Source of the DNA: Lachnospiraceae bacterium
GTDB lineage: Bacteria > Bacillota > Clostridia > Lachnospirales > Lachnospiraceae
DNA: 54,546 bases
Assembly (NCBI GenBank): GCA_021199495.1
Contig: JAJQHY010000035.1
Location: 1 to 54,546 of the forward strand
Reading direction: 5' to 3'
Part shown: positions 18,489-29,389 of the stretch, in pieces
How positions within the stretch are numbered: position 1 is the stretch's first letter
How the letters are laid out: each line of letters begins with the position of its first letter
Position numbers and translations under genes: made by a program
The notes under the pieces: generated by a model
The model's database searches: none
Seen by the model: only the letters and a program-made list of their open reading frames with translations
Told to the model about the DNA's origin: nothing

Positions 18489-19973
18489 TTATAAAGTTAC
18501 GCCCTGCTTGAAGATCGCCATGTCATGGAAGCCATTCTGCTCCGAGCAGACCTTCTCGCCGGAAGCTACAGCCACTACATAGTCAAAGAGCTTCTGCGCG
18601 GTGTCCGCCATGGTCTGATCCTCCACCAGCACACCGGCGTTGAAATCAATCCAGTTGGACTTTTTGCCAGCCAGGCGGGAGTTAGTGGAAATCTTTACCG
18701 TCGGCACCGGGGAGGCAAACGGTGTGCCGCGTCCGGTGGTGAACAGGACGATGTGCGCGCCGCTGGCCGCTAAGGCCGTCGAAGCCACCAGGTCGTTGCC
18801 GGGAGCGCTTAAAAGGTTGAGGCCCGGTGTGGAAACCCGCTCGCCGTAGGCTAAAACACCCTTCACCGGAGATGACCCGGACTTCTGCGTGCAGCCTAAG
18901 GACTTGTCCTCCAGGGTAGAGATACCGCCCTTTTTGTTGCCGGGGGACGGATTCTCATAGATGGTCTGATTATGAGATTTGAAATAATTTTTGAAATCAT
19001 TAATCAGATCAACGGTCTGGTGGAAGAGCTCCTCATTGGCGCAGCGGTTCATCAAAAGCGTCTCCGCGCCGAACATTTCCGGTACCTCCGTTAAGATCGT
19101 CGTGCCGCCCTTGGACACCAGGATGTCGGAGAAACGTCCTACACAGGGGTTGGCGGTGATGCCGGAGAAACCGTCCGAGCCGCCGCACTTCATGCCGATC
19201 ACCAGTTTGGATACACTGATGGGCTCTCTCTCAAAACCGGCAGCATAATCGATCAGCTCTTTGCAGAGCACGACCCCGTCCGCGATCTCATCGTCAGATT
19301 CCTGGCAGACTAAAAACTTCACACGGTTCGGATCGACCTCGCCAATATAAGGCTTCAGGACGTCGATATTGGAATTCTCACAGCCCAGGCCCAGCACCAG
19401 AACGCCGCCCGCGTTGGGGTGGTTGATCAGATCCGCTAAAATCGTGCGGGTATGCTCCTGGTCGTCTCCCATCTGGGAGCAGCCGTAGGGGTGCGTGAAG
19501 GTGATAACCTCATCCACGGAGCCCTTCACATATTCATTGGCCTTTTTCACAATCAGCTTTGCAATGTCGTTGACACAGCCGACGGTGGGAATAACCCAGA
19601 TCTCATTGCGCACGCCCACCTTGCCGTCGGGACGGTTGAAGCCCATGAAAGTAGCGTCCTCGGTCTTTTGCACCTCACAGGGAACCGGCTCATAATTATA
19701 CTCCAGCAGATCGCCCAGGGCAGTTTTGATATTGTGGGTGTGAATCCACTGGCCGGCTTTAATATTCTGCTTCGCGTTGCCGATGCGAAAGCCATATTTG
19801 ATGACGGGACTTCCCTCCGGGATGTCTGCAAGCGCCATCTTATGACCGGCAGGAATCTCTTCCTGCGCGGTCACGGATAAATCATCTGAAACTTTGACAA
19901 CGGTACCGGGCGCGAGTGTCTCGATCGCCACCACGACGTTGTCATTATCGTTAATTCTTAAGAAACTTTGCAT
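18489..19973 (-). CDS. uxaA: Altronate dehydratase
   Basis: It dehydrates D-altronate to 2-keto-3-deoxygluconate in the galacturonate pathway, using an Fe-S or metal centre. The product is 494 residues, full length for UxaA. The N-terminal SAF-type domain (about 1-95) is followed by the catalytic part with FMGFNRPDGKVGVRNE, THPYGCSQMGDDQ, LGLGCENSNID and MKCGGSDGFSGITANP, which carry the conserved Cys residues. The C-terminus has FTTGRGTPFASPVPTVK. It overlaps the end of uxaB by 16 bp, so the two are one operon, and a terminator follows. Confidence 0.96.
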   Translation of the reverse strand: MQSFLRINDNDNVVVAIETLAPGTVVKVSDDLSVTAQEEIPAGHKMALADIPEGSPVIKYGFRIGNAKQNIKAGQWIHTHNIKTALGDLLEYNYEPVPCEVQKTEDATFMGFNRPDGKVGVRNEIWVIPTVGCVNDIAKLIVKKANEYVKGSVDEVITFTHPYGCSQMGDDQEHTRTILADLINHPNAGGVLVLGLGCENSNIDVLKPYIGEVDPNRVKFLVCQESDDEIADGVVLCKELIDYAAGFEREPISVSKLVIGMKCGGSDGFSGITANPCVGRFSDILVSKGGTTILTEVPEMFGAETLLMNRCANEELFHQTVDLINDFKNYFKSHNQTIYENPSPGNKKGGISTLEDKSLGCTQKSGSSPVKGVLAYGERVSTPGLNLLSAPGNDLVASTALAASGAHIVLFTTGRGTPFASPVPTVKISTNSRLAGKKSNWIDFNAGVLVEDQTMADTAQKLFDYVVAVASGEKVCSEQNGFHDMAIFKQGVTL

Positions 19974-21433
19974 AAAGCGGCCCTCATTCCGTTTGCTTTG
20001 ATGTCATCCAGATAAGCGACGATGGCGTCCCTGGTATCCGCCACCTTGGTCAGATCCTGTCCAAAGAAAGATTCATTGGACAGAACAGCGGTCACGAACT
20101 CTTCCGTAGACTTCTGAGAATACTCCGCGAAGAACTCCACCACAGCGGCGTCATCCTGCACCATGTACTCTTCCTCTCCTCTGTGTCCGACGAGCTTGCC
20201 GTCGCGGATCTCAGAGCCGGTGTAGAAGGCCATCAGTGCTGCCAGGGAGAATGCCAGGTGAGACGGGATTTTGCCGGTCTTTTCCACATAGCCTAAGTAG
20301 GACGGCAGGCATCTCGCTTTCCACTTGGAGACGGAATTTAAGGAAATTGCCATCAGGGCGTGATCCACATAGGGGTTCTCAAAGCGAAGCTCAACCGCCG
20401 CCGCGAACGCTTCCAGCTCATCCTTCGGCAGAGTCAGGGTCGGAATGACCTCATCATACAGAGTTGCCTTGATAAACGGACGGATGTCCTTATCCTTCAT
20501 GGCATCTCTGACGATATCATAGCCGCACAGATAAGCCGCCAGCACGAAGGAGGTGTGTGCGCCGTTTAAGATGCGAACCTTGCGCTGTTTGTAAGGCTTC
20601 TGATTGTCTGTGAAAATAACGTCCATGCCGGGCATGTCCGCCATCACTTTGTCCAACGGAAGCTCGCCGCTGATGTCCTTCTCAGACTCGATGACCCAGA
20701 GCGCGAAGGGTTCCGCGGTCACCATGATCTTATCCTGATAGCCTAACTTCTCCCACTCCTGCTCGGCGGTTGCTCTCGGATATCCGGTCACGATGCGGTC
20801 CACCAGGGTGGAGGTGAAAATGCAGTTCTCATTCACCCATGTCTTAAAGCCCGCATCCAGACCCCAGAGGTCGATGAGCTGGTTCACGCACTTCTTTAAC
20901 ATAATGCCGTTATCATCAATCAGCTCCACGGGCAGCATCACCAGACCCTTGTCAGCCGCGCCGTTGAATGTGGTGTATCTTCTGTATAAAAACTGGGTCA
21001 GCTTGCCGGGGAAGGTCTTCGCCGGCTTTAAATCGAATTCATCAGTGGGATCATAAACGATGCCCGCCTCGGTGGTATTGGAAACCACGAAACGCAGGGT
21101 GTCGATCTCCGCCAGAGACATATACTTGTCATATTCTGTCGCCGTATCCACAATATCCTGCACAGAGGTAATCACTTTGTTGAGTACCTTCGCCTCGCCC
21201 TCCACGATGCCGCGTAACGACACGGTGTACTGGCAATCCTGCTCATGGAACATATCAGTCGTGCCGAAGGGAATTGGCTTGATCAGCACGATATCGCCGT
21301 CAAATAATCCCTTCTCATTCGCGATATCGATCATGTAATCGACAAAGGCACGCAGGAAGTTGCCCTCGCCGAACTGTACCACTTTTACCGGTCTGTTCAC
21401 CTTTTTGGTCATTGCTTTGCTTAATTGCTCCAT
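19958..21433 (-). CDS. uxaB: Tagaturonate reductase (altronate oxidoreductase)
   Basis: NAD-dependent reduction of D-tagaturonate to D-altronate. The 491-residue product belongs to the mannitol dehydrogenase family: VKVVQFGEGNFLRAFVDYM is the N-terminal Rossmann motif, VSNTTEAGI and TLVDRIVTGYPR are characteristic, and the catalytic Lys region reads KVRILNGAHTSFV. It is the first gene of the uxaBA unit, divergent from uxaC. The product of UxaC is its substrate, so the divergent promoter region serves consecutive steps. Confidence 0.96.
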   Translation of the reverse strand: MEQLSKAMTKKVNRPVKVVQFGEGNFLRAFVDYMIDIANEKGLFDGDIVLIKPIPFGTTDMFHEQDCQYTVSLRGIVEGEAKVLNKVITSVQDIVDTATEYDKYMSLAEIDTLRFVVSNTTEAGIVYDPTDEFDLKPAKTFPGKLTQFLYRRYTTFNGAADKGLVMLPVELIDDNGIMLKKCVNQLIDLWGLDAGFKTWVNENCIFTSTLVDRIVTGYPRATAEQEWEKLGYQDKIMVTAEPFALWVIESEKDISGELPLDKVMADMPGMDVIFTDNQKPYKQRKVRILNGAHTSFVLAAYLCGYDIVRDAMKDKDIRPFIKATLYDEVIPTLTLPKDELEAFAAAVELRFENPYVDHALMAISLNSVSKWKARCLPSYLGYVEKTGKIPSHLAFSLAALMAFYTGSEIRDGKLVGHRGEEEYMVQDDAAVVEFFAEYSQKSTEEFVTAVLSNESFFGQDLTKVADTRDAIVAYLDDIKANGMRAALCKVS

Positions 21434-21573
21434 ACCTGTTCTCCCATCTGTTATATTCTTAACAAAGTGTAGTTACTATGCACAAAAAAATCGTTTTCCT
21501 GCACAGCAATTACATAAATTTTATACCAAAACAAAGTATTCGTCAATGTGGTTTTGAAAATAAAAGGAACTTC

Positions 21574-21602
21574 TTGTTTTTCGCCCGTCCATGCTTTATA
21601 AT
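21574..21602 (+). promoter_or_regulatory. Sigma-A promoter of uxaC
   Basis: TTGTTT at 21574-21579 and TATAAT at 21597-21602 have a 17-base spacer. The predicted start is about 65 bases before the uxaC ATG. No clear operator palindrome was recognised in the 239-bp uxaB-uxaC gap, and no uronate regulator gene lies nearby. Confidence 0.7.
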
Positions 21603-21672
21603 GAATTTGACTATACGGAGAGAAACTCCGCGCGGCTTTCAAAGCCAGGTTCATCATGGAGGTAAGGCAAAA

Positions 21673-23082
21673 ATGAAGAAATTTATGGACGAGAACTTTC
21701 TGTTGGAAACAGAAACTGCTCAGAAACTGTATCACGAATATGCAGCGACCACTCCCATCCTGGATTATCACTGTCATATCAACCCCAGAGAGATCGCCGA
21801 GGACCGCAAATTTGACAATATTACACAGGTCTGGCTGGGCGGCGACCACTACAAGTGGCGCTTCATGCGCTCCTGCGGCGTGGAGGAAAAATACATCACC
21901 GGAGACGCATCCGACAAGGAGAAATTTTTCAAGTGGGCCGAGTGCCTGGGCAAAGCCATCGGCAATCCCCTCTTCCACTGGTCTCACTTAGAGCTCCAGA
22001 GATATTTCGATTATCATGGTGTCTTAAATAAAAACACCGCTGAGGAAGTCTGGAACCTCTGCAATGAAAAGCTGCACGACGACTCCATGAGCGTCCGCAA
22101 CCTGATCCGCCAGTCCAACGTGACCCTGATCTGCACCACCGACGACCCGATAGACAGCCTGGAATGGCATCAGAAAATCAAAGAGGATGAGAACTTTGAA
22201 GTAAAGGTCCTGCCGGCCTGGAGACCGGACAAGGCCATGAATATCGAAAAGCCGGAATATCTGGACTATCTGGCAGCTCTGTCCAAAGTCAGCGGCATCG
22301 AGATTAAGACCTTCGCGGATTTGAAGGCCGCCCTCGTCAATCGCATGGAGTTTTTCGCTTCCCAGGGTTGCTGCGTTTCCGACCACGCTCTCGAGTATGT
22401 GATGTACGAGCCCGCTTCCGATGAGGAGATCGAGGAAATCTTCGCAAACCGCCTGGCCGGCAATCCTGTATGCAAGACCTGCGAGCTGAAATTCAAGACC
22501 GCTTTCATGCTCTTCGTAGCGAAGGAATACAACCGTTTAGACTGGGCCATGCAGCTCCACTACGGCTGCAAGCGCGACAACAACGAGCTGATGTATCAGT
22601 CCCTCGGCCCGGATACCGGCTACGACTGCATCAACAATTACGCGCCCAGCGCCCAGATGGCAGACTTTTTGAACGCGCTGATTAAGACCGACCAGCTGCC
22701 GCGCACCATCATCTACTCCCTGAACCCGAATGACAATGAAGCCATCGGCACGATCTTAGGCTGCTTCCAGGATTCCACCGCGGTCGCCAAAATCCAGCAG
22801 GGCAGCGCCTGGTGGTTCAACGATCACAAGGTCGGTATGCAGAATCAGATGATCTCCCTGGCAAACCTGGGCAACTTAAGCGGCTTCGTCGGCATGCTGA
22901 CCGACTCCAGAAGCTTCCTTTCCTACACCAGACACGAATATTTCCGCCGCATCCTCTGCAACCTGATCGGCAACTGGGTAGAAAACGGAGAGTTCCCCTG
23001 CGACTGGGATACCCTGGAGGAGATCGTCAGAGGTATTTCTTATAACAACGCGAAGAAATACTTTAAATTCCCGTTAGACTGA
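21673..23082 (+). CDS. uxaC: Glucuronate/galacturonate isomerase
   Basis: It isomerises D-glucuronate to fructuronate and D-galacturonate to tagaturonate, the first step after uptake. The 469-residue product is full length for this amidohydrolase-like TIM-barrel family. Motifs include DYHCHINPREIAEDRKF with the metal-binding His pair near the start, CTTDDPIDSLEWH and QLHYGCKRDNN. The ATG at 21673 has GGAGGTAAGG upstream and a good promoter; a much earlier in-frame start lies before the promoter and is rejected. It is divergent from uxaB and followed 40 bp later by a small membrane-protein gene. Confidence 0.97.
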   Translation: MKKFMDENFLLETETAQKLYHEYAATTPILDYHCHINPREIAEDRKFDNITQVWLGGDHYKWRFMRSCGVEEKYITGDASDKEKFFKWAECLGKAIGNPLFHWSHLELQRYFDYHGVLNKNTAEEVWNLCNEKLHDDSMSVRNLIRQSNVTLICTTDDPIDSLEWHQKIKEDENFEVKVLPAWRPDKAMNIEKPEYLDYLAALSKVSGIEIKTFADLKAALVNRMEFFASQGCCVSDHALEYVMYEPASDEEIEEIFANRLAGNPVCKTCELKFKTAFMLFVAKEYNRLDWAMQLHYGCKRDNNELMYQSLGPDTGYDCINNYAPSAQMADFLNALIKTDQLPRTIIYSLNPNDNEAIGTILGCFQDSTAVAKIQQGSAWWFNDHKVGMQNQMISLANLGNLSGFVGMLTDSRSFLSYTRHEYFRRILCNLIGNWVENGEFPCDWDTLEEIVRGISYNNAKKYFKFPLD

Positions 23083-23116
23083 TTTTATCAGCCAGATTTA
23101 GAATGAAAAGAGGTAC

Positions 23117-23359
23117 ATGATTATGGGCATTATTGCTTCTTTGATTGTCGGCGCTCTCTGCGGCTACATCGCCGGACAGGTCATGCATGTGCAGGGCGGC
23201 CTGTTGTTCAATATCATCCTGGGCATCGTCGGCGGCTTTGTCGGCGGCCTGCTTTTCGGACTGATCGGTGTTTCCTTCCACGGAATCATTGGCAGCATCA
23301 TCTGCGGTGTGCTTGGCTCCTGCATCCTGATCTGGGTTGTCAAAAAGATCAGGAAATAG
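23117..23359 (+). CDS. GlsB/YeaQ/YmgE family small membrane protein
   Basis: An 80-residue, Gly-rich protein with three hydrophobic helices (about 3-22, 29-50 and 56-75) and a basic end, KKIRK. It matches the transglycosylase-associated/GlsB stress-response family in length and in GALCGYIAGQV and GIVGGFVGGLLFGLIG. The function is unclear, though members are often stress-induced envelope proteins. AGAGG lies 3 bases before this ATG; the second ATG, two codons later, is at a more usual distance. It follows uxaC by 34 bp and may be co-transcribed by readthrough. Confidence 0.85.
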   Translation: MIMGIIASLIVGALCGYIAGQVMHVQGGLLFNIILGIVGGFVGGLLFGLIGVSFHGIIGSIICGVLGSCILIWVVKKIRK

Positions 23360-23387
23360 ACCAGCAAATCATCTGAACAAATAAGCA

Positions 23388-23436
23388 AAAAAAGAACTCC
23401 CTCAGGTTTTCACTGAAACCGGGGAGTTCTTTTTTA
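23388..23436. terminator. Bidirectional terminator between convergent genes
   Basis: AAAAAAGAACTCCC pairs with GGGAGTTCTTTTTT around a short loop, giving a long stem flanked by A and T runs on both sides. It sits between the uxaC-side genes (plus) and buk (minus) and can stop transcription from either direction. Confidence 0.88.
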
Positions 23437-23515
23437 TCTCACGGAGAACTTCTTTCCTGTACTTTCTGAAATAAGTTCTCCGCGTTCATTCTTTTTTTAC
23501 AGCGCTTCAATTCAT

Positions 23516-24583
23516 TCAATAAGTCTTAACTTCCTCTTCGCCGTTCATCACGCGCAGCGCGCCCTGCGCCAGCGCCAGGAGCTCATCCTCGCCCGGATAA
23601 ACCGTGAAGGGCGCGATCCAGCCGCATCTCTCCTTCAGGCCCTCAACCACATCCGCGCCGTAGGCAATGCCGCCGGTGACAATGATCTGGTCTACTTTTC
23701 CGTTCAGCACGCAGGCCATGGAACCGATGTCCTTGGATACCTGAAGCAAAAATGCCTCCTTGGCTTCCTTCGCCTTCTCGTCGCCCTCATTGGCGCGCTT
23801 TGTCACCTCGCGCATATCGTTGGTGCCCAGATAGGCGTTAAAGCCACCGTTGCCTGTCAGCATCTTGCGGACTTCTTTCTCCGTATATTTGCCGGAAAAG
23901 CACAGGCCGATCAGCTTGCCGACCGGTACCGCACCTGCCCGCTCCGGGGAGAAAGCGCCGTCACCGTCCAGAGCGTTGAACACATCCACGACTCTGCCGT
24001 ACTCATGTGCCGCCACGGATACACCGCCGCCCATATGCACACCGATCAGGCGCAGGTCCTCATAAGATTTGCCGATCTCTTTGGCATAACGCTTTGCCAC
24101 CGCTTTCTGATTTAAGGCATGGAAGACGCTGGTGCGGGGCAGATCCGGATGACCGGAATATCTGGCGATGGGCATCAGCTCATCCACCACGACCGGGTCC
24201 ACAATATAAGAGGGGACACCGATCTCATCTCCGATCTCTCTGGCCAGAATGCCGCCCAGATTGGAAGCGTGCTGGCCCTGGACGCCGATTTTCAAGTCCT
24301 CCAGCAGGTCATCCGTCACAGCGTATGTCCCGCCGGGGATAGGCTTTAACATGCCGCCGCGGCCCACCACCACGTCCAGACTGTTGATGTCAAAATTCTT
24401 GCTCTCCAGCAGATCCGTAATAATCTTTTTGCGGAAATCCTTCTGGTCCACAATCATGGGAAACTGTGCGATCTCTTCTGTGGTATGACGCAGTGTTTCC
24501 TCAAAAAGAAGGGTCTCATCCTCGAAGACACCGATTTTGGTGGAGGTAGATCCCGGGTTGATAATTAAACTCTTAACAGACAT
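23516..24583 (-). CDS. buk: Butyrate kinase
   Basis: It converts butyryl-phosphate and ADP to butyrate and ATP, the energy-conserving last step of butyrate formation. The 355-residue product is an acetokinase-family (ASKHA) enzyme: [12 protein letters not shown] at the start, a conserved [45 protein letters not shown] and [10 protein letters not shown]. The start is the ATG before [11 protein letters not shown]; 43 earlier in-frame codons have no homology. The ribosome binding site is weak (AAGAG). It follows ptb in the same direction with a 97-bp gap. This route is the alternative to the butyryl-CoA:acetate CoA-transferase used by many gut relatives. Confidence 0.96.
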   Translation of the reverse strand: MSVKSLIINPGSTSTKIGVFEDETLLFEETLRHTTEEIAQFPMIVDQKDFRKKIITDLLESKNFDINSLDVVVGRGGMLKPIPGGTYAVTDDLLEDLKIGVQGQHASNLGGILAREIGDEIGVPSYIVDPVVVDELMPIARYSGHPDLPRTSVFHALNQKAVAKRYAKEIGKSYEDLRLIGVHMGGGVSVAAHEYGRVVDVFNALDGDGAFSPERAGAVPVGKLIGLCFSGKYTEKEVRKMLTGNGGFNAYLGTNDMREVTKRANEGDEKAKEAKEAFLLQVSKDIGSMACVLNGKVDQIIVTGGIAYGADVVEGLKERCGWIAPFTVYPGEDELLALAQGALRVMNGEEEVKTY

Positions 24584-24680
24584 TTTTATTTTCTCTTTTC
24601 TGAATGCTGTTCTGCGCAGTATGACCCTTTTCTGCGCAGCTGCATTCGTATTTGAAAACGCTTTCCATTTCACAACAGGC

Positions 24681-25595
24681 CTATTTCCCCTGCTGAAGCT
24701 CCTCCGCAACAACAGCCGCCAGCGCGATGGAATTTAACTTGGTCTCAAAAGTATCGGAGCGGCTGGTCAGAATGACAGGTACCTTGGTTCCGGTTAAAAT
24801 GCAGCCATTTTTAGACTTCGTGGTGTGTACCAGCGTCTTGTACACCAGGTTGCCGGCGTGAATATCCGGGAAAAGGATGACATCCGCATCTCCCTGAATC
24901 TTACGGTTAGTCGCGCCCTTGTGCTTTGCGGCTTCCGGATCAATGGCCAGGTCCAGAGAAAGCGGTCCGTCGATGATGCAGCCGGTAATTTCGCCCTCTT
25001 CGTTCATCCTGGTCAGCTCGGCCGCCTCAATGGTCACCTGCATCTTGGGGTTGACAACTTCCACAGCCGCCACCGGCGCAACCTTAGGCAGCTCCACACC
25101 GCAGGCTCTGCAGACCGGAATGGTATTGTTGATGATATGTACCTTGTCCTCCAGAGTGGGATAGGTTATGAAGGCTACATCCGTCAGGAAAAGCAGACGG
25201 TCATAGCCAGGCACCTCGAAGACGCTGACATGGGACAGGGCACCGCCGGTGCGCAGGCCAACCTCTTTATTTAAGACACTCTTTAAGAAGTTTTTGGTAT
25301 CCACCAGGCCCTTCATGTACATGTCCACATCGCCGTCATGAGCCAGCTTTACAGCCTTTAAGGAAGCCTCGATCATATCCGGCTCATCGATGATCTCGAT
25401 ACCGGTCAGATCCAGGCCGATCTCTTTCGCAATCGCCTCAATCTTTTCCTGATCGCCCACCAGCACGACGTCCGCGATATCCTGCTCTTTGCAGGCTTTC
25501 ACGCACTCTAAAACCGCGCTGTCCTGGGTGGCGGCGATGGCAACCTTCTTTTTGCTTAAGGTTTTCACCTTAGCCAATACATAGTCGAAATTCAT
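24681..25595 (-). CDS. ptb: Phosphate butyryltransferase
   Basis: It makes butyryl-phosphate and CoA from butyryl-CoA and phosphate. The 304-residue product belongs to the phosphate acetyl/butyryltransferase family: [17 protein letters not shown] near the start, [44 protein letters not shown] and a C-terminal ILTSRSD. GAGAGG precedes the ATG. It is upstream of buk and downstream of the thl-to-etfA operon, separated from etfA by 298 bp with three large inverted repeats. It may therefore have its own promoter or be controlled by partial readthrough. Confidence 0.96.
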   Translation of the reverse strand: MNFDYVLAKVKTLSKKKVAIAATQDSAVLECVKACKEQDIADVVLVGDQEKIEAIAKEIGLDLTGIEIIDEPDMIEASLKAVKLAHDGDVDMYMKGLVDTKNFLKSVLNKEVGLRTGGALSHVSVFEVPGYDRLLFLTDVAFITYPTLEDKVHIINNTIPVCRACGVELPKVAPVAAVEVVNPKMQVTIEAAELTRMNEEGEITGCIIDGPLSLDLAIDPEAAKHKGATNRKIQGDADVILFPDIHAGNLVYKTLVHTTKSKNGCILTGTKVPVILTSRSDTFETKLNSIALAAVVAEELQQGK

Positions 25596-25629
25596 GATTT
25601 TTCCTCTCGCATATATACATTCACATCCG

Positions 25630-25712
25630 CTTCACCCTCATACGCAAAAGCATCTGCTTCGCATCTGCCGCAGCAAAATACGCTGCTCATCCTTTTGCTT
25701 ATGAGGGTGAAG
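25630..25712. repeat. Inverted repeat in the etfA-ptb gap (first)
   Basis: CTTCACCCTCATACGCAAAAG at 25630-25650 pairs with its near-complement at 25692-25712, with one mismatch, around a 41-base loop that itself contains CGCATCTGC/GCAG-type pairing. It lies about 35 bp upstream of ptb. Confidence 0.7.
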
Positions 25713-25729
25713 TGACTGATTCTCAGTCA

Positions 25730-25798
25730 ACTTGAGAGGTATAAACCAGCTCTTTACAAGCAAACTACGCTTGACAGATCTGTTTATACCTCTCAAGT
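25730..25798. repeat. Inverted repeat in the etfA-ptb gap (second)
   Basis: A perfect 17-bp inverted repeat: ACTTGAGAGGTATAAAC at 25730-25746 and its complement at 25782-25798. The shape is MITE-like, but no second copy was seen in the window. Confidence 0.7.
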
Positions 25799-25826
25799 CG
25801 TCTGTGAATAGTAACTTTGAAAATCA

Positions 25827-25875
25827 GGAAATCTGCCCTCCCATAAGGGCATGCGCAGTGCAGGGCAGATTTTCC
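25827..25875 (-). terminator. Hairpin just after etfA, probable terminator
   Basis: GGAAATCTGCCCT at 25827-25839 pairs with AGGGCAGATTTTCC at 25862-25875, with one bulge. It begins 19 bp past the etfA stop. The following T-run on the minus strand is weak, so termination may be partial, which would allow some readthrough into ptb-buk. Confidence 0.55.
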
Positions 25876-25893
25876 GAATGTCTTTTATTGATT

Positions 25894-26937
25894 TTATTTG
25901 TTTGCCTTTGCCGCCTTGATAGCCTCGGTCAGCTGCGGAACGATCTTATTCAGATCGCCGACCACACCGTAGTCAGCCACATCGAAGATCGGGGCGTCCT
26001 CATCCTTATTGATGGCAATGATGATATCGGACTCCTCCATGCCGGCCACATGCTGGATGGCGCCGGAGATACCGATGGCGAAGTAAACGTTCGGGCGAAC
26101 GGTCTTACCGGTCTGGCCGACCTGCAGATCCTTCGGCTTCCAGCCGGCGTCTACCACCGCACGGGAGCAGCTGACAGTGCCGCCGATTGCTTCCGCCAGG
26201 TCATCTAAAAGCTTGAAGTTCTCGGGGCTGCCGACGCCGCGGCCGCCGCTGACTAAGATCTTGGCGTCCATGATGTCCACAGTATTGGAAACGGCCTTTA
26301 CGACCTCTTTGATCGTGACGAATTTATTGTTCACGGTGATGCCGGGATTGTACTCGATGACCTCGGCCTTCGCACCAGCAACAGGAGTGATCTTCTGCAT
26401 CACACCGGGACGAACGGTCGCCATCTGCGGACGGTTGTTCGGGCAGGCGATGGTCGCGATGGTATTGCCGCCGAACGCCGGACGGGTCATCAGTAGCTGA
26501 TTGTGCAGCTGCTCCTTGCCGGGGATGGGGTTTAACGGGAAGTCGCCGATATCCAGTTTCGTGCAGTCCGCGGTCAGACCAGTCGCTACTCTCGCGGAAA
26601 CGGTGGGACCTAAGTCTCTGCCGATGGCGGTCGCGCCTACCAGCATGATTTCCGGCTTAAACGCATTGATGACGCCTGCCAGCGCCTGTGCGTAGGGCTC
26701 AGTTCTGTAGGTTTCCAGTTCCGGATCATCGACCACGATGACCTTGTCAGCTCCATATTCCGCCAGCTGATCCGCCAGGTCCTTTACCTGATAGCCGATC
26801 AGTACGGCAGTCACATCGGTACCCAGATCAGCAGCCAGCTCCTTGCCCTTGCCGAGCAGCTCGAAGGAGATGCTGCTGATTACGTTATCTACCTGCTGGG
26901 CAAATACATATACACCCTTGTATTCTTCTAAATTCAT
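25894..26937 (-). CDS. etfA: Electron transfer flavoprotein, alpha subunit
   Basis: FAD-binding partner of EtfB, 347 residues. With butyryl-CoA dehydrogenase it forms the bifurcating complex that couples crotonyl-CoA reduction by NADH to ferredoxin reduction. The C-terminal FAD domain has [37 protein letters not shown] (about residues 273-295) and [20 protein letters not shown]. The ATG at 26937 is chosen because AGAGG lies 8 bases upstream; an in-frame GTG three codons earlier overlaps that site. It follows etfB after a 255-bp gap that holds a structured repeat. Confidence 0.96.
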   Translation of the reverse strand: MNLEEYKGVYVFAQQVDNVISSISFELLGKGKELAADLGTDVTAVLIGYQVKDLADQLAEYGADKVIVVDDPELETYRTEPYAQALAGVINAFKPEIMLVGATAIGRDLGPTVSARVATGLTADCTKLDIGDFPLNPIPGKEQLHNQLLMTRPAFGGNTIATIACPNNRPQMATVRPGVMQKITPVAGAKAEVIEYNPGITVNNKFVTIKEVVKAVSNTVDIMDAKILVSGGRGVGSPENFKLLDDLAEAIGGTVSCSRAVVDAGWKPKDLQVGQTGKTVRPNVYFAIGISGAIQHVAGMEESDIIIAINKDEDAPIFDVADYGVVGDLNKIVPQLTEAIKAAKANK

Positions 26938-26971
26938 ATTATTCACCTCTGATATTCATTGAATTTTTTGA

Positions 26972-27192
26972 TGATACCATGGATTGCTCCATAAAATACA
27001 TTCCCGCAATCCATGACAACATTCGGAATCCGCACAATTTGACCTGAGATACGGTCAAATTTGCTCCTTCCCCCACAGGGCGCCCTGCGGGTGTCATGTT
27101 GTTGCGGTCCCCAAATTCAGAAATGCTCATGCACACCCGAAGGGCGTACCTTGCGTAAGCACTCGCTTTCTGACTTTTGGTCCCTTGTATCA
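26972..27192 (-). repeat. Structured intercistronic element with TGATAC/GTATCA ends (etfB-etfA)
   Basis: In the minus orientation it starts TGATACAAGGGACC directly at the etfB stop and ends with GGTATCA. Inside are stems such as ATGGATTGC/GCAATCCAT (26979-26987 and 27006-27014), AATTTGACC/GGTCAAATT (27036-27044 and 27053-27061) and a GCCC/GGGC hairpin. The same ends and several inner blocks recur in the thl-crt gap at 31091-31243, so the two are copies of one element. Confidence 0.65.
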
Positions 27193-27978
27193 TCATATGA
27201 TGTGCTTCTCATCCAGCTTGCCGACAATGTAGCTGACCGCATCCTCCGGAGACTCCGGCACCACCTTCTCACCAGCGCCCTTGCGGACCTTGTCAGAGGC
27301 CTTCGCGATCTTGGTCGGGGAACCGGCTAATCCTAAGTTGGAGTCATCCACATCCACCAGATCTTTTCTGCCCCAGGTGATGATCTCAGCCTGGCAGGCG
27401 TCAAAGATGCCGCCCGGTGTCATGTAACGGGGCTCGTTCAACTCGCTTAAAGCGGTGATCAGGCAGGGCATCTGCGCCTCCAGCACATGATATCTGTCAT
27501 CATACTGACGCTGCACCACGACCTTGTCGCCCTCAATCTTGATATCCTGCGCGTAGGAAATGACCGGAATGCCAAGGTGCTCCGCGATCTGCGGGCCTAC
27601 CTGCGCGGTGTCGCCGTCGATGGCCTGACGTCCTGTGATAATCAGATCATACTCCAGGTTGCGGATTGCGCCCGCAATGGTGGTGGAAGTTGCCCAGGTA
27701 TCGGCACCGCCTAAAACTCTGTCGGTCACCAGGATCGCTTTGTCAGCGCCCATGGCCAGCGCCTCTCTCAGCGCGTCCGCAGCCTTCGGCAGACCCATGG
27801 TCAGGACTGTCACCTCCGCGCCGTACTCATCCTTTAATCTCAGAGCCGCTTCCAGACCGGCCTTGTCGTCCGGGTTCATGATCGCCAGCATACCGGCTCT
27901 GTCCAATGTTCCGTCCGGGTTGAACTTCACACCGCCCTTGGTATCCGGAACCTGTTTGATGCAAACAATTATTTTCAT
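27193..27978 (-). CDS. etfB: Electron transfer flavoprotein, beta subunit
   Basis: AMP/FAD-binding subunit of the electron-transfer flavoprotein, 261 residues. MKIIVCIKQVPDT is the classic start. ALAMGADKAILV, the conserved DGDTAQVGPQIAEHLGIPVI and the C-terminal loop region LGLAGSPTKI are family signatures. The ATG is the one before KIIVCIKQVPD; the longer in-frame extension has no homology. GAGAGG lies about 11 bases upstream. The gene sits between bcd and etfA, the usual order in clostridial butyrate operons. Confidence 0.97.
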   Translation of the reverse strand: MKIIVCIKQVPDTKGGVKFNPDGTLDRAGMLAIMNPDDKAGLEAALRLKDEYGAEVTVLTMGLPKAADALREALAMGADKAILVTDRVLGGADTWATSTTIAGAIRNLEYDLIITGRQAIDGDTAQVGPQIAEHLGIPVISYAQDIKIEGDKVVVQRQYDDRYHVLEAQMPCLITALSELNEPRYMTPGGIFDACQAEIITWGRKDLVDVDDSNLGLAGSPTKIAKASDKVRKGAGEKVVPESPEDAVSYIVGKLDEKHII

Positions 27979-28011
27979 GTTAATTATTCCTCTCTTTAAA
28001 TTTTTATATCT

Positions 28012-28140
28012 CCGTAAGGCGCCACTCAAAAATCCTACGGATTTTTTCGTTCGCGGTGCTGCGCTGCACCGCTGTAAGCTTCCGATAATATGCCTTGTCC
28101 TGCAAGCAGTCCAATTCATATTATCGTAACCTTACGCGCC
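28012..28140 (-). repeat. Multi-hairpin intercistronic region (bcd-etfB)
   Basis: Three perfect stems occur in 130 bp: AAAAATCC/GGATTTTT at 28028-28046, GCGGTGC/GCACCGC at 28053-28072 and CGATAATATG/CATATTATCG at 28083-28126. An outer CGTAAGG/CCTTACG pairing (28013-28019 with 28130-28136) encloses them. It fills the bcd-etfB gap. On the minus strand the last stem ends in GGATTTTT, so it could act as an attenuator or an mRNA stability element. Confidence 0.6.
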
Positions 28141-29307
<1,167 letters not shown>

Positions 29308-29389
29308 GTTTTTTATTCTCCTTCAAATCATATTCAAGCACATACAGGCAGCCCGTAAAACAGTCTGCCTGATGTCATCTTTTCTGAAA

